Of a stretch of 64,000 nt of DNA, positions 17,969 through 26,561 are shown one piece after another. Source of the DNA: Cellulomonas sp. KH9 (GTDB lineage: Bacteria > Actinomycetota > Actinomycetes > Actinomycetales > Cellulomonadaceae); the NCBI RefSeq assembly GCF_900114185.1, contig NZ_FOSE01000001.1, positions 583,749 to 647,748 of the forward strand, read 5' to 3'. How positions within the stretch are numbered: position 1 is the stretch's first letter; each line of letters starts with the position of its first letter. A model generated the notes under the pieces. The model searched no databases and was not told the DNA's origin. It saw only the letters and a program-made list of their open reading frames with translations. Position numbers and translations under genes: made by a program.

Positions 17969-18963
17969 GACCGTCCGTACACGGACGCGGGCGGCGCGGG
18001 CGCCGGGCCGAGGGCCTCGCCCAGCCAGCGGTCGTACAGCTGCGCCCAGGTGCCGTCGGCCTTCATGCCGTCGAGCACCGCGTTGACGAACCGGACCATG
18101 TCCACCTGGTCGGCCGGCACGCCCAGACCGTACGGCTCGGCGCTGAAGGCGTCGCCGACGACCCGCGCGTACGGGTCCTGCGCCACGAACCCCGCCAGCA
18201 CGGTGTCGTCACCGGTGATCGCGTCCACGCGGCCCTGCTGGAACAGCGCCAGGCACGCGGAGTGGGTGCGGGCGCCCACGGGCTCGACGTCGTACTCGTC
18301 CAGCCGCTCGAGCGTCGTCGTGCCCTCGGGTGCGCACACCCGCTGCCCGGCGAGGTCCTCGATGCCGGTCGCGTCGGACTCGGTGCTGACCAGCACCTTC
18401 TGCCCGGCCGTGAAGTACTCGGCGGAGAACGCGATGTCGGCCCAGCGCTCGCAGTTCATGGTGAACGCGCGCGCGACCAGGTCGACCTCGTGGTCGACCA
18501 GCACGGGGATCCGGTCGCCCGCCGTGATGACGCGGAACCGGATCGCGTCCGGGTCACCGAGGACCGCCTGCGCGACCTGCCGCGCGACGTCGACGTCGAA
18601 GCCCTCGATCCGCCCCGTGAACGGGTTGCGGGCGCCCATGCGCAGGGTGTCCGCCGAGACGCCGACGAGCAGGTACCCGCGCGAGCGGATCGCGTCCATC
18701 GTGGAGCCGGCCGCGATCTCGGTGCCGGCGTCCGGGGCGTAGGACGTCGTCGCGTCCGTGCAGCCGTCGGCCGCGGGGACGACGGCGGCGGGGACGGCCC
18801 CCGCGTCCGCGGGGACCACCGCGGTGCCGCCGGGCGGGGACTGCCCCGCGCAGCCGCCGACGAGCGCGACGACGAGCGCGGCCGCCGCGACCAGCGCACC
18901 GCGGCGCCGGGTGCCGGGCGTGCCCCGGCGCGCACCCGTGGGGGCGGTGGCACGTGTGCTCAT
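17965..18963 (-). CDS. GlnH-like glutamate/glutamine-binding lipoprotein
   Basis: The 332-residue protein is an extracytoplasmic solute-binding lipoprotein of the SBP_bac_3 type. The N-terminal signal ends in the lipobox LVGG with lipidated Cys38. The binding domain contains LVGVSADTLRMG, GRIEGFDVDVARQVAQAV, DHEVDLVARAFTMNCERW and QGRVDAITGDDTVL, typical of polar amino-acid binders. No ABC permease or ATPase genes accompany it. Instead it sits between GlnX-like and PknG genes, as in the mycobacterial GlnX-GlnH-PknG pathway, where it acts as an amino-acid sensor. ATG 18963 overlaps the GlnX stop (ATGA). Ligand is inferred as Asp/Glu/Gln. Confidence 0.92.
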   Translation of the reverse strand: MSTRATAPTGARRGTPGTRRRGALVAAAALVVALVGGCAGQSPPGGTAVVPADAGAVPAAVVPAADGCTDATTSYAPDAGTEIAAGSTMDAIRSRGYLLVGVSADTLRMGARNPFTGRIEGFDVDVARQVAQAVLGDPDAIRFRVITAGDRIPVLVDHEVDLVARAFTMNCERWADIAFSAEYFTAGQKVLVSTESDATGIEDLAGQRVCAPEGTTTLERLDEYDVEPVGARTHSACLALFQQGRVDAITGDDTVLAGFVAQDPYARVVGDAFSAEPYGLGVPADQVDMVRFVNAVLDGMKADGTWAQLYDRWLGEALGPAPAPPASVYGRS

Positions 18964-20243
18964 CGGTACTCCTCCCGTCGGGCGCGCAGCCCGGTCCACG
19001 CGGCGACCGCACCGCCCACGCCGAGGACGGCCAGCAGCCACCCCACCCAGCCGGCCCCGCCACCGAGGCCGTCGGCGACGTCGGCGCTGCCGGCGTCGAC
19101 CGCGGTGTCCAGCGCGCCGGAGAGCTCGTCGAACAGCGCCGGCGGTGCGGCCGGGTCGTCGCTGGTGACCAGCGCGACGGCACCGTCCCAGTCGCCCGCG
19201 TCGTCCAGCGCACGGACCTGCTCGTGGCCCGCGACCCAGGCGTCGAGGCGCTCGACCAGCAGCCGGTCGAGCCGGCCGCCGTCGCCCTGCAGCGCCGCGC
19301 GCGCCCGGTCGACGTTCTCCACGAACGACTCCTCGTAGGCCGCGCCGGACCCGCGGCGGATCAGCGTGAACGCCTCCATGGACCGCGCGTCGTTGGCCAG
19401 CGCGAACGCCTGCGAGGCCGCGACGGTCGCCGCGTACGGGCCGTCGGCGGTGCGCACCGCCGCCGCGGACGTCCCGCCCAGGGTGGTACCGCCGACCACG
19501 CCCACGACCAGCACGGCCACGGTCGCGCCGACCAGGCCGGGGTTGAACGTGCGGCGCGTGCGGCGGGCGACCCACACCTGCACCGCGACCAGGGCGAGCA
19601 GCGCGAGCACCACCACCCCGATCAGCAGGGGAGCGGACGTGCGGACGGTCGAGAGCTCGGCGTCGACGCGGTCCTGCTCGGCCGCCACGAGCTGGTCGAG
19701 CGCGGGGACGATGTCCTCGCGCAGCACCGTCGAGGCCTCCTCCAGGTACGCCGAGGCGACGGGGAAGCCCTGCCGGTTGTTGGCCCGCGCCTGCTCGACC
19801 AGGCCGGTGTACGTGGTGAGGTCCGCCGAGACCTGCGCCAGCGTGTCGGCGCCGTGCGTCCCGCTGGCGGCCAGCAGCGTGAGGGCCTGCGCGCCGGCGT
19901 CGAGCGACGCGTCGTACGACCGGCGCAGGTCGGTGGGCTCCAGCCCGCCGACGAGGAACGCGGTGGTCGCCGCGGCGTCGGCCGCCACGAGCTGGTTGCG
20001 GGCGTCCTGCAGCCCGACGAGCTGGGCGGCGGCGTCGCGCACCTGGGCGACGGCGGCCTGCTGGCTCGTCGTGACACCCAGCGCGACCAGCCCCGTCAGG
20101 GCGGTGACGACGGCGGCGAGCGCACCCCACAGGCGCAGCCCGCCCGGGGTGGACCGCACCCCGCTGGTGGGGAGGTCCGGCGCGGGCGCCGTGCCCGGCG
20201 CGGCCGGCGGGCTCGAGGTGGGGGGCACGACGGTCGTGGTCAC
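18960..20243 (-). CDS. GlnX-like four-helix transmembrane signal transducer
   Basis: The 427-residue protein has four predicted membrane helices at about 36-57, 205-225, 235-255 and 396-415. Between helices 1-2 and 3-4 lie two similar, mainly helical domains of about 140 residues that should form four-helix-bundle sensors outside the cell. No kinase or methyl-accepting domain follows. Layout and position next to GlnH and PknG match mycobacterial GlnX, which passes amino-acid binding by GlnH to PknG. GTG 20243 is chosen because it overlaps the AAA ATPase stop by GTGA and gives a Thr/Pro-rich cytoplasmic N-terminus. The duplicated sensor domain suggests it can dimerise or contact GlnH twice. 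Confidence 0.86.
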   Translation of the reverse strand: MTTTVVPPTSSPPAAPGTAPAPDLPTSGVRSTPGGLRLWGALAAVVTALTGLVALGVTTSQQAAVAQVRDAAAQLVGLQDARNQLVAADAAATTAFLVGGLEPTDLRRSYDASLDAGAQALTLLAASGTHGADTLAQVSADLTTYTGLVEQARANNRQGFPVASAYLEEASTVLREDIVPALDQLVAAEQDRVDAELSTVRTSAPLLIGVVVLALLALVAVQVWVARRTRRTFNPGLVGATVAVLVVGVVGGTTLGGTSAAAVRTADGPYAATVAASQAFALANDARSMEAFTLIRRGSGAAYEESFVENVDRARAALQGDGGRLDRLLVERLDAWVAGHEQVRALDDAGDWDGAVALVTSDDPAAPPALFDELSGALDTAVDAGSADVADGLGGGAGWVGWLLAVLGVGGAVAAWTGLRARREEYR

Positions 20244-21712
20244 GCGGGCTCCTCGGAGGGCTGGGCCGGGGTGCGGGGGGCGGTCAGGTCGGGCGCGGGC
20301 AGGTCGAGAGCCGGGGTCACGGGGGCGGACACGTCGGCGTCGGGTGCCGGCAGGTCGGGGGCGACGTCCTCGACGTCGGTCGCGAGGTCCTCGGGGAGCA
20401 GCGTGCGCAGCTGCTCGACCGTCGGCTGCTCGACGTCCCGCAGCCGCCAGGCGTGGCGCAGCACGGCGCGGTCCAGCAGGTTGCGCGCGAACCGGCCGTT
20501 GCCGAAGCCCTCGTGCCGCGGCTGGGCGGCGACGATCTGCTCGACCAGGTCGAGCGCCTCGGGGGACGGCACGAAGTCGGCCTTGCGGGCCGCGAGCGCG
20601 AAGATCTCCCGCAGCTGCGCGTCCGTGTAGTCGTCGAACCCGATCGTGGTGGCGAACCGGCTCTCGAGCCCCGGGTTGGTGGCGAGGAACCGGGCCATCG
20701 GCAGCGGGTAGCCGGCCACGATGACCACGAGCTCGTCGCGGTGGTCCTCCATGTCCTTGACCAGGGTGTTCACGGCCTCGGCGCCGTACTGGTCCTCCGC
20801 GAGGGAGTACGCCTCGTCGATGAACAGGACACCACCGAGGGCCCTGGCCACGACCTCGGTGGTCTTGGTCGCGGTCTGCCCCAGGTAGCCGGCGACCAGC
20901 TCGGAGCGGTCGACCTCGACCAGGTGCCCGCTGCTCAGCAGGCCCAGCGCGCGGTACAGCCCGGCGACGAGCCGCGCGACAGTCGTCTTGCCGGTGCCGG
21001 GGTTGCCGACGAACACCAGGTGGCGGGTCAGCGACGGGCTGGTCAGGCCGGCGTCGGCGCGCAGCCGCTCCACGCGCAGCACCTGCGCCTGCTGGCGGAT
21101 CTCCCGCTTCACGCCGTCGAGCCCGACCAGCGCGTCGAGCTCGGCGAGCAGCTCGTCGAACGTCTTCTCGGGCACCGCCGCGGTGTCGCTGGGACGACCG
21201 CTCGCGCCCGGGGGGACCCCCTGAGGCGCGAGAGGGCGATCCGGCCCCGGAGCCGCCCCGGGGTGCGCGAGAGGGCGATCCGGCCCCGGGAGAACCCGGG
21301 CGGGGGGACGCTCCGGTGCGGCGGCGCGCTGGACGGCAGCGGTGACCGACGCGGCCGCGACGAGCTGCAGGCTCGGCTCGCCCAGGTCGCAGGCCGCCGA
21401 CGCGACGTGCGCGAGCGCGTCGGCGTACGCGGCGGCGTGCGACGAGCCCGCGTCGACCAACGACGTCAGCAGGTCCGTGGGAGCGTGCCGCCAGCGCCGG
21501 GCCGACCCGGCCGCACGGAAGAACTCCGTCAGGTCGTCCCCGCGCCCCACGGCCGCGAGCCACGCCGGCCCGGCGCCCGTGACGGACTCCGCCACGGCGG
21601 CGGCCAGGCGCTCGCCCTCGTCGCGCACCGCCGACGGGTCCAGCCCGGCCGCGCGGCCCGCGGCGACGAGCGCGTCCAGCGCGCCCGGCAGACCCGGCGT
21701 CGTGCCCGTCAC
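20240..21712 (-). CDS. CbbX/SpoVK-like AAA+ ATPase
   Basis: The 490-residue protein has an N-terminal helical domain, a Pro/Gly linker at about 140-175, and a C-terminal AAA+ domain. Walker A GNPGTGKTTVA lies at about 235-245, Walker B LFIDEAYSL at about 295-303, and arginine-finger and sensor-2 regions (LESRFATTIGF, GFGNGRFARNLLDRA) follow. It belongs to the CbbX/SpoVK/EccA group that remodels protein complexes. GTG 21712 gives a GTGA overlap with the gene upstream. Its client is likely within this operon or its membrane sensor complex. An in-frame 39-base duplication lies in the linker. Confidence 0.9.
   Translation of the reverse strand: MTGTTPGLPGALDALVAAGRAAGLDPSAVRDEGERLAAAVAESVTGAGPAWLAAVGRGDDLTEFFRAAGSARRWRHAPTDLLTSLVDAGSSHAAAYADALAHVASAACDLGEPSLQLVAAASVTAAVQRAAAPERPPARVLPGPDRPLAHPGAAPGPDRPLAPQGVPPGASGRPSDTAAVPEKTFDELLAELDALVGLDGVKREIRQQAQVLRVERLRADAGLTSPSLTRHLVFVGNPGTGKTTVARLVAGLYRALGLLSSGHLVEVDRSELVAGYLGQTATKTTEVVARALGGVLFIDEAYSLAEDQYGAEAVNTLVKDMEDHRDELVVIVAGYPLPMARFLATNPGLESRFATTIGFDDYTDAQLREIFALAARKADFVPSPEALDLVEQIVAAQPRHEGFGNGRFARNLLDRAVLRHAWRLRDVEQPTVEQLRTLLPEDLATDVEDVAPDLPAPDADVSAPVTPALDLPAPDLTAPRTPAQPSEEPA
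21226..21289 (-). repeat. 25-bp direct repeat, 39-bp period, in the AAA ATPase linker
   Basis: A perfect 25-base unit occurs at 21226-21250 and again at 21265-21289. The 39-base spacing keeps the reading frame and encodes two copies of PGPDRPLA within a 13-residue Pro-rich repeat between the helical and AAA+ domains. It looks like a recent slippage duplication that lengthened a flexible linker. Confidence 0.85.
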
Positions 21713-22233
21713 GGGGCCTCCGTCCCGCCCGCACCGGGCACGTCCAGCGACGACCGGCCGAACTTCTCGGCGAGGAACTGCCCGTGCGCCACGAGGGCCT
21801 GCGCGTCGGCGCGGTACACGGCGTCGGAGATCTTCTCCAGCGTCATGGCCAGCAGGTCCAGCTGGTCGCACAGCAGCATGAGCGACGTCTTGCCGCGGGA
21901 GACGACGCGCCGGTCGGCGAAGTCGCGCGGCAGGCGCAGGTACCCGTCGACGGCCTCGGGCAGGTAGCTCGTGGCGGTCGCGACCACCGTGTACGCCTGC
22001 CGGTCCCCGACGCCGAAGCGGTCGAGGCGCGGCACCATGTCCTCGACCGTGCCGGTGATGCGGTGCACGCGGGCGGTGACGGCCGCCGGTACGCGGCCCT
22101 CGATGGACGCCTCGACGTCACGCACGGAGGTCGCGATCTGCTCGGCCGTCGGGACCGGGTCCTCCTCGATCCGGACGACGTGACGCGGGGCGCGACCGAG
22201 GAGGCGCGCGACGAGGTCACCCAGGGCGCTCAC
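21709..22233 (-). CDS. Conserved-looking hypothetical protein of the pknG/telA operon
   Basis: The 174-residue soluble protein is predicted to be largely helical, with the pattern VRDVEASIEGRVPAAVTARVHR and a central YTVVATATSYLPEAVDGYLRLP. I see no catalytic motif or membrane segment and cannot name a family. It sits between TelA (25 bases upstream) and the AAA ATPase (GTGA overlap), a position often held by a small helical TelA partner. Its coupling to the ATPase suggests it may be a client or adaptor, which is inference. Confidence 0.82.
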   Translation of the reverse strand: MSALGDLVARLLGRAPRHVVRIEEDPVPTAEQIATSVRDVEASIEGRVPAAVTARVHRITGTVEDMVPRLDRFGVGDRQAYTVVATATSYLPEAVDGYLRLPRDFADRRVVSRGKTSLMLLCDQLDLLAMTLEKISDAVYRADAQALVAHGQFLAEKFGRSSLDVPGAGGTEAP

Positions 22234-22258
22234 CTGCTCACCTCCCCGGTCGTGGCGA

Positions 22259-23476
22259 TCAGCGCAGACCCAGGTCGAGCGACCCGCCGGCGACGTCGGT
22301 GCGGTCCGAGCGCGAGACGCGGTCCAGGTACTGCTTGGCCTTCGCCGTCTCCGTCTCCAGCACCCCGACGGTCTGCGCCATCGAGTCCAGCGCCTGCACC
22401 TTGAACGTGTCGATCGAGTCCATCGCCGTGAAGATGTCCGCGAACGACTGCTGCAGCTGCGGCAGCCCGATCGTCGCGCTCGCCGCCTGCTGCTGGATGG
22501 TGACCGACTGCTCGCGCAGCAGCTTGGACGTCGACGCGATCATGTTCGACGTCGTCGAGTTCAGCGCCGTGATCTGGTCGAGCACGAGCTTCTGGTTGTT
22601 CAGCGCCTGCGCGACGAGCACGGCGGTGCGCAGCGCCGAGACCGTGGTCGTCGTCGCCCGGTCGACGCCCTTGATGAGCTCGAGGTTGTTCTTGATGATG
22701 ATGTCGATCGCCAGGTAGCCCTGGATCGACACCGCGAGCTGCGTCAGCAGGTCCTGGTGCTTCTGCCGGACGTAGAACAGGACGTCCTCGCGCAGCGCCC
22801 GCGCGCGCTCGGGGTCGGCGACGTCGAGCTGGGCGATCTTGGCGGACAGCTGGGTGTCCAGCGCGCTCGCGACGTAGATGTACTGGTTGAGCCGGCCCAT
22901 GGTGTCCCACAGGTTCTGCTTCTCCAGGTTGAGCGCGGCGTTGTCCTTGCGCAGCTCGTCCTGGCCCCGGTACAGCGCCTTGACGATCGCGTCGATCTGC
23001 TTCTGCGAGCTCTCGTACCGGCGGAAGTAGTCGGTGACGGAGTCGCCGAACGGCAGGATGCCCAGGAACTTGCGGCCCACGGACTTCTCCGACGGGTCCA
23101 GGTCCTCGACCGTGCGGCGCAGGTCCAGCAGGGACCTCGACACCTGCGACGTGCCGGAGACGCCGCCCTCGCGCAGCTCGCGCACGGGCACCTGCAGCAG
23201 CCGGTTCGACGTGTCCGCGGCCTGCCGGATGTCGGCGTCGCCCATGAGGCGCACGTCGTCGGCCTTGGCGGCGAACTCCGGGGAGCCGGCCTGCGCGCTG
23301 TCGAGGCTCGCCAGGTACGCCCCGACCTTGGCGTCGAGACCGGGCAGCGCGGCGGGGTCGACCCGGGGGGCCATCGCCGGGGCGTCGTGCGAGGCGACGG
23401 GCGCCACGGGTGCCGGTGCCTCGAGCGCGAACGCCGCGCCGGGCGCGGGCGGCTGCAGGGGGGTGGGCTCGGTCAT
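22259..23476 (-). CDS. TelA-family (toxic anion resistance) protein
   Basis: The 405-residue soluble helical protein has the TelA/KlaA core. Visible features are GVSGTSQVSRSLLDLR, KSVGRKFLGILPFGDSVTDYFRRY, the Gln/Lys-rich KQIDAIVKALYRGQDEL, and YLAIDIIIKNNLELIKGVDRAT. AGGAGG precedes ATG 23476. TelA proteins are linked to tellurite and envelope stress but their biochemical role is unclear. This is the first gene of the ten-gene minus-strand operon. Its promoter should lie in the 149 bases between it and the LuxR/LAL gene, where I could not fix -35/-10 elements. Confidence 0.93.
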   Translation of the reverse strand: MTEPTPLQPPAPGAAFALEAPAPVAPVASHDAPAMAPRVDPAALPGLDAKVGAYLASLDSAQAGSPEFAAKADDVRLMGDADIRQAADTSNRLLQVPVRELREGGVSGTSQVSRSLLDLRRTVEDLDPSEKSVGRKFLGILPFGDSVTDYFRRYESSQKQIDAIVKALYRGQDELRKDNAALNLEKQNLWDTMGRLNQYIYVASALDTQLSAKIAQLDVADPERARALREDVLFYVRQKHQDLLTQLAVSIQGYLAIDIIIKNNLELIKGVDRATTTTVSALRTAVLVAQALNNQKLVLDQITALNSTTSNMIASTSKLLREQSVTIQQQAASATIGLPQLQQSFADIFTAMDSIDTFKVQALDSMAQTVGVLETETAKAKQYLDRVSRSDRTDVAGGSLDLGLR

Positions 23477-23625
23477 CGGCGGTCCTCCTGGAGGCGCTGG
23501 TGGCGCGGCTGCCGTCCGACGGTGACGGCGCTGGTCACGGTACCGGAACGACCGGTCGTGCTGAGCAGAACGCCCGGGCCGTGGTCGTGGTTCCACGGAC
23601 CGGGTCGGCGGTCCGCGGTCCGCGG

Positions 23626-26262
23626 TCATCGCAGGACGTTCCCCAGCTCCTCGCGCGAGTGGACGCCGAGCTTGGCGAACACGCGCGACAGGTGCGAGTC
23701 GACCGTGCGGGTGGACAGGACGAGGCGCTGGGCGATGGCCCGGCTGGTCATGCCCCCGGCGGCCAGCGACGCGATCTCCCGCTCGCGGGACGTCAGCGAC
23801 ACCGGTGCCTCGAGCGGCGGCAGCCACAGCCCGCGGCGGTTGAGCTCCCGCTCGGCGATGCGGACCAGGTCCGCGTCGCCCGCCGCGAGGGCCTCGACGT
23901 GCGCGACGAGGGCGGCGCACCGCGCGCCGTCGCACACCCGCCCCAGGTCCCGGACCCGCGCGACGACCGCCGGGTCGAGGGTGCCGCCGCCGCGCCGGGT
24001 CGCGTCGACCCACCGGTGCAGCGCCTCGAGCTCGACGCGCGCGGCGCCCCGCTCGTGCGCCCAGCGGGCGACGGCGCGTGCCTCGGCGACGACCTCGGGG
24101 CTGCGCATCCAGCCGAGCGCGTCGAGCCGACGCACCCGCAGGTCGCCCTCGAGGGCCCCGCTCGACCCGACCGCCGCGTGCTCGGCCTGCTCGAGCAGGT
24201 CGCGCGCCGCCGCGGCGTCGCCGCAGGCGGCCGCCGCCACGGCCTCGGCCGTGAGGCTCGAGCGCAGGAAGCCGCTGAGGTCGGCGGGGCCGGACCGGGC
24301 GCGCGCGGTCGCCAGCTGCGTGCGCGCCTCGCTCCAGGACCCCGCGGCGACGGCCATGAGACCGAGCGCGCTGTGCATGGACGACCACTCCACCGCGAAC
24401 GGCAGATCACCCCCCGGGGGGCCCAGCGCGTCGCGCACGGCGTCGACCTCGCCCGACCACAGGAGCGTGAAGAACGTCGCCACCATGACCTCGCCGCTGC
24501 CCCAGCGGTGCTCGTCGCCGTGCGCGGCGGCGACGGCGCCGAACTGCAGGCACAGTGCGAGCGCGCGCCGCAGCTCGCCGCGCTCGCCCAGGGCGAGGGC
24601 GGTCGGTGGGGCCAGCGACACGCGACGGGCCGGGTGCGTGTCGCCGTCGACGGCGACGAGGGCGGCGTCCAGGCACTCGCCGAACCGGCCGGCGTACCCC
24701 AGCCGCGTCAGCCGCGTGACCTCCACCTCGTCGCGCCAGCGTCGCAGGCGCCCCTCCGGGTCGGCAGCGCGCAGCGGCGCGACGACGTCGTCGAGACGGG
24801 CGAGCGCCCGGTCGACGTCGCCCAGCTGCGCGTGGACGACGTGCGCCGTCATGTCGCCGACGTGCAGCAGCAGGCCGGCGGCCTCGGCGTCGAGCGGGCC
24901 GGCGGCCAGCAGCTCGGCGGCGTGGGCCAGGTCACGCAAGGTCTCGGCCATCTCGCCGAGCATCACGCGGGCGGCCGCACGCAACGCGTACAGCTCCGCC
25001 GCCCGCTCCGGCGGGCAGGACGCGAGCGCACCGGTCGCGAGTCGCACGGCCGCGTCGTACTGGTGGATCGCGAACGCCCCGTCGAACGCCTCCCGCAGCC
25101 GCGTCGGCGGGACGCTCATCCCCAGGTCGATCGCGAGGGCCACCGAGCGGACCAGCGAGCCGGCCGCGACCCCGCGCACCACGGGCGCGTCGAGCGCGCG
25201 CTGCAGCAGGTCGCGCTGCCGCGAGGCGGGGAGCCACGCGCGCGCGACGTCCGCGTACGCCGGCGCCGCCAGGTCCACGACCCGGGCCGTCCCGCCCGAC
25301 GGCGTGGGTGCCGTCGTCGTGGCGACGGCACCGGCGAGCACCAGCTCGTCGAGCGCGGCGGCCGGGACGAGGTCGAGCAGCGCGTCGAGCGGGATCGGGC
25401 ACACCACGGCGCACACCTCGAGCGCGGCGCGGGCCTGCCGGCTCGCTCCCTGCAGGTCGAGCTCGGCCAGGTCCTCCATGCGCGCGGGCGACGGCGGGCC
25501 GCCCTGCCACATCCACGCGCCGTGGCGCCGGGTCAGCGCGCCGGAGGCCAGCGCGTCCTTGACGGTCTCCCGCAGGAGCGTCGCGCTGCCGTTCGACGCG
25601 CGCCACAGGTGGTGCGCCGCCTGGGCCGTCACCGGCCCACCGAGCTCGGCCGCGAGCCACCGCTCGGCGTCGTCGCGCGTGAGCGGGGCGATGTCGACGC
25701 GCTCGACCAGGTCGTCCTTCCACAGCGCGGCCCACGGCGTGCGGGACGCCCAGCTCAGCCGCAGCGTCGCGACCACCTGGACCGTGTCCTGCCGGACCAG
25801 CCAGTCGAGCGCGCGGGCCGAGGCGTCGTCGAGGCGGTGCGCGTCCTCGATGCGCAGCACCAGGCGGCCGTCGCCGCGCAGCCGGTCCAGGCCGGCGGTC
25901 AGCGAGCGCAACGTCGCCGCGAGGTCGCCGAACGCGGCCCCCGCGTCCTCGAGCAGCGGCTCGAGCGCCGCCAGCGGCAGCGCGTCGTGCGTGCCGGCGC
26001 CGCTGATGAGGACGACGCGCACGTCGCCCTGCTCGGCGCGCAGCCGCTCGATCGCGCGTGCGACCACCTGCGTCTTGCCCGTGCCCGCGTCCCCGACGAC
26101 GAGGACGCTGCGCCCCGTCCCCAGCGACGACGTGACGTGCTCCACGGCGTCCGGGCGCAGGACGTGCGCGGGCGCGCGGGACGGGCCCCCGCGCGGGGCG
26201 GGGACACCGGCGAAGGTGGACCGTCCTCGGACCGCGCTGGTGCCTGCGTCGGACGTGGTCAT
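23626..26262 (-). CDS. Large ATP-binding LuxR-family (LAL) transcriptional regulator
   Basis: The 878-residue regulator has an N-terminal NTPase module (Walker A GDAGTGKTQ at about 56-64, Walker B LRIEDAHRLDD at about 130-140). A long TPR-like helical middle follows, and a C-terminal LuxR helix-turn-helix ends the protein (LTSREREIASLAAGGMTSRAIAQ, with STRTVDSHLSRVFAKLGV). LAL proteins bind a ligand, oligomerise with ATP and activate promoters. GGAGGC precedes ATG 26262. It is divergent from the CIS sheath operon; the operator-like site at 26446 lies between them. It is also upstream of, and codirectional with, the telA-pknG operon, so it could link the two loci. Control of either is inferred from position. 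Confidence 0.92.
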   Translation of the reverse strand: MTTSDAGTSAVRGRSTFAGVPAPRGGPSRAPAHVLRPDAVEHVTSSLGTGRSVLVVGDAGTGKTQVVARAIERLRAEQGDVRVVLISGAGTHDALPLAALEPLLEDAGAAFGDLAATLRSLTAGLDRLRGDGRLVLRIEDAHRLDDASARALDWLVRQDTVQVVATLRLSWASRTPWAALWKDDLVERVDIAPLTRDDAERWLAAELGGPVTAQAAHHLWRASNGSATLLRETVKDALASGALTRRHGAWMWQGGPPSPARMEDLAELDLQGASRQARAALEVCAVVCPIPLDALLDLVPAAALDELVLAGAVATTTAPTPSGGTARVVDLAAPAYADVARAWLPASRQRDLLQRALDAPVVRGVAAGSLVRSVALAIDLGMSVPPTRLREAFDGAFAIHQYDAAVRLATGALASCPPERAAELYALRAAARVMLGEMAETLRDLAHAAELLAAGPLDAEAAGLLLHVGDMTAHVVHAQLGDVDRALARLDDVVAPLRAADPEGRLRRWRDEVEVTRLTRLGYAGRFGECLDAALVAVDGDTHPARRVSLAPPTALALGERGELRRALALCLQFGAVAAAHGDEHRWGSGEVMVATFFTLLWSGEVDAVRDALGPPGGDLPFAVEWSSMHSALGLMAVAAGSWSEARTQLATARARSGPADLSGFLRSSLTAEAVAAAACGDAAAARDLLEQAEHAAVGSSGALEGDLRVRRLDALGWMRSPEVVAEARAVARWAHERGAARVELEALHRWVDATRRGGGTLDPAVVARVRDLGRVCDGARCAALVAHVEALAAGDADLVRIAERELNRRGLWLPPLEAPVSLTSREREIASLAAGGMTSRAIAQRLVLSTRTVDSHLSRVFAKLGVHSREELGNVLR

Positions 26263-26445
26263 AGCGCCTCCGGAGACTTCGTGCCTGGGGTGAAGGTCGC
26301 GTGCGCGTGGCGCGGGGGTGAGGCCCGTTGCGGTGTGCGAGCCGGGCAAGTGCGACGAAGGCGTGCCGAAACCCCTGGTCGGACACGGAGTTCACCCGTT
26401 CGTGGCTCACCCGGACGGCCCCTCGGAGGGTGTCCGCGCAACCTT

Positions 26446-26490
26446 CGGTAGCGATTACCGATGTCCGCACCGGACCGCGCTGCCTAGCCT
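26446..26490 (+). promoter_or_regulatory. CIS regulon promoter, copy 1 (before sheath operon)
   Basis: Operator-like palindrome CGGTA-GCGAT-TACCG followed by ATG at 26446-26463, then exactly 21 bases, then TAGCCT (26485-26490) as a -10-like hexamer. The -35 position falls at the 3' edge of the operator (TGTCCG), a weak hexamer, which suits activator-dependent transcription. The predicted 5' leader to GTG 26562 is about 65 bases. Copies occur at 50751-50795, 52838-52882 and 57471-57514, each upstream of a CIS-locus transcription unit. Confidence 0.7.
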
Positions 26491-26561
26491 CACGACGACC
26501 CGCGACGCCGGCCCCGACCACCCGAGCGGCGGCGACCCACCACCGAGAGAAGGACCCACCT

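Noticed and set aside
23477..23625. CGGTACCG before telA as a fifth copy of the CIS operator
   Set aside because: The half-sites overlap with no five-base spacer, the GATG extension is missing and no -10 lies at the right distance.
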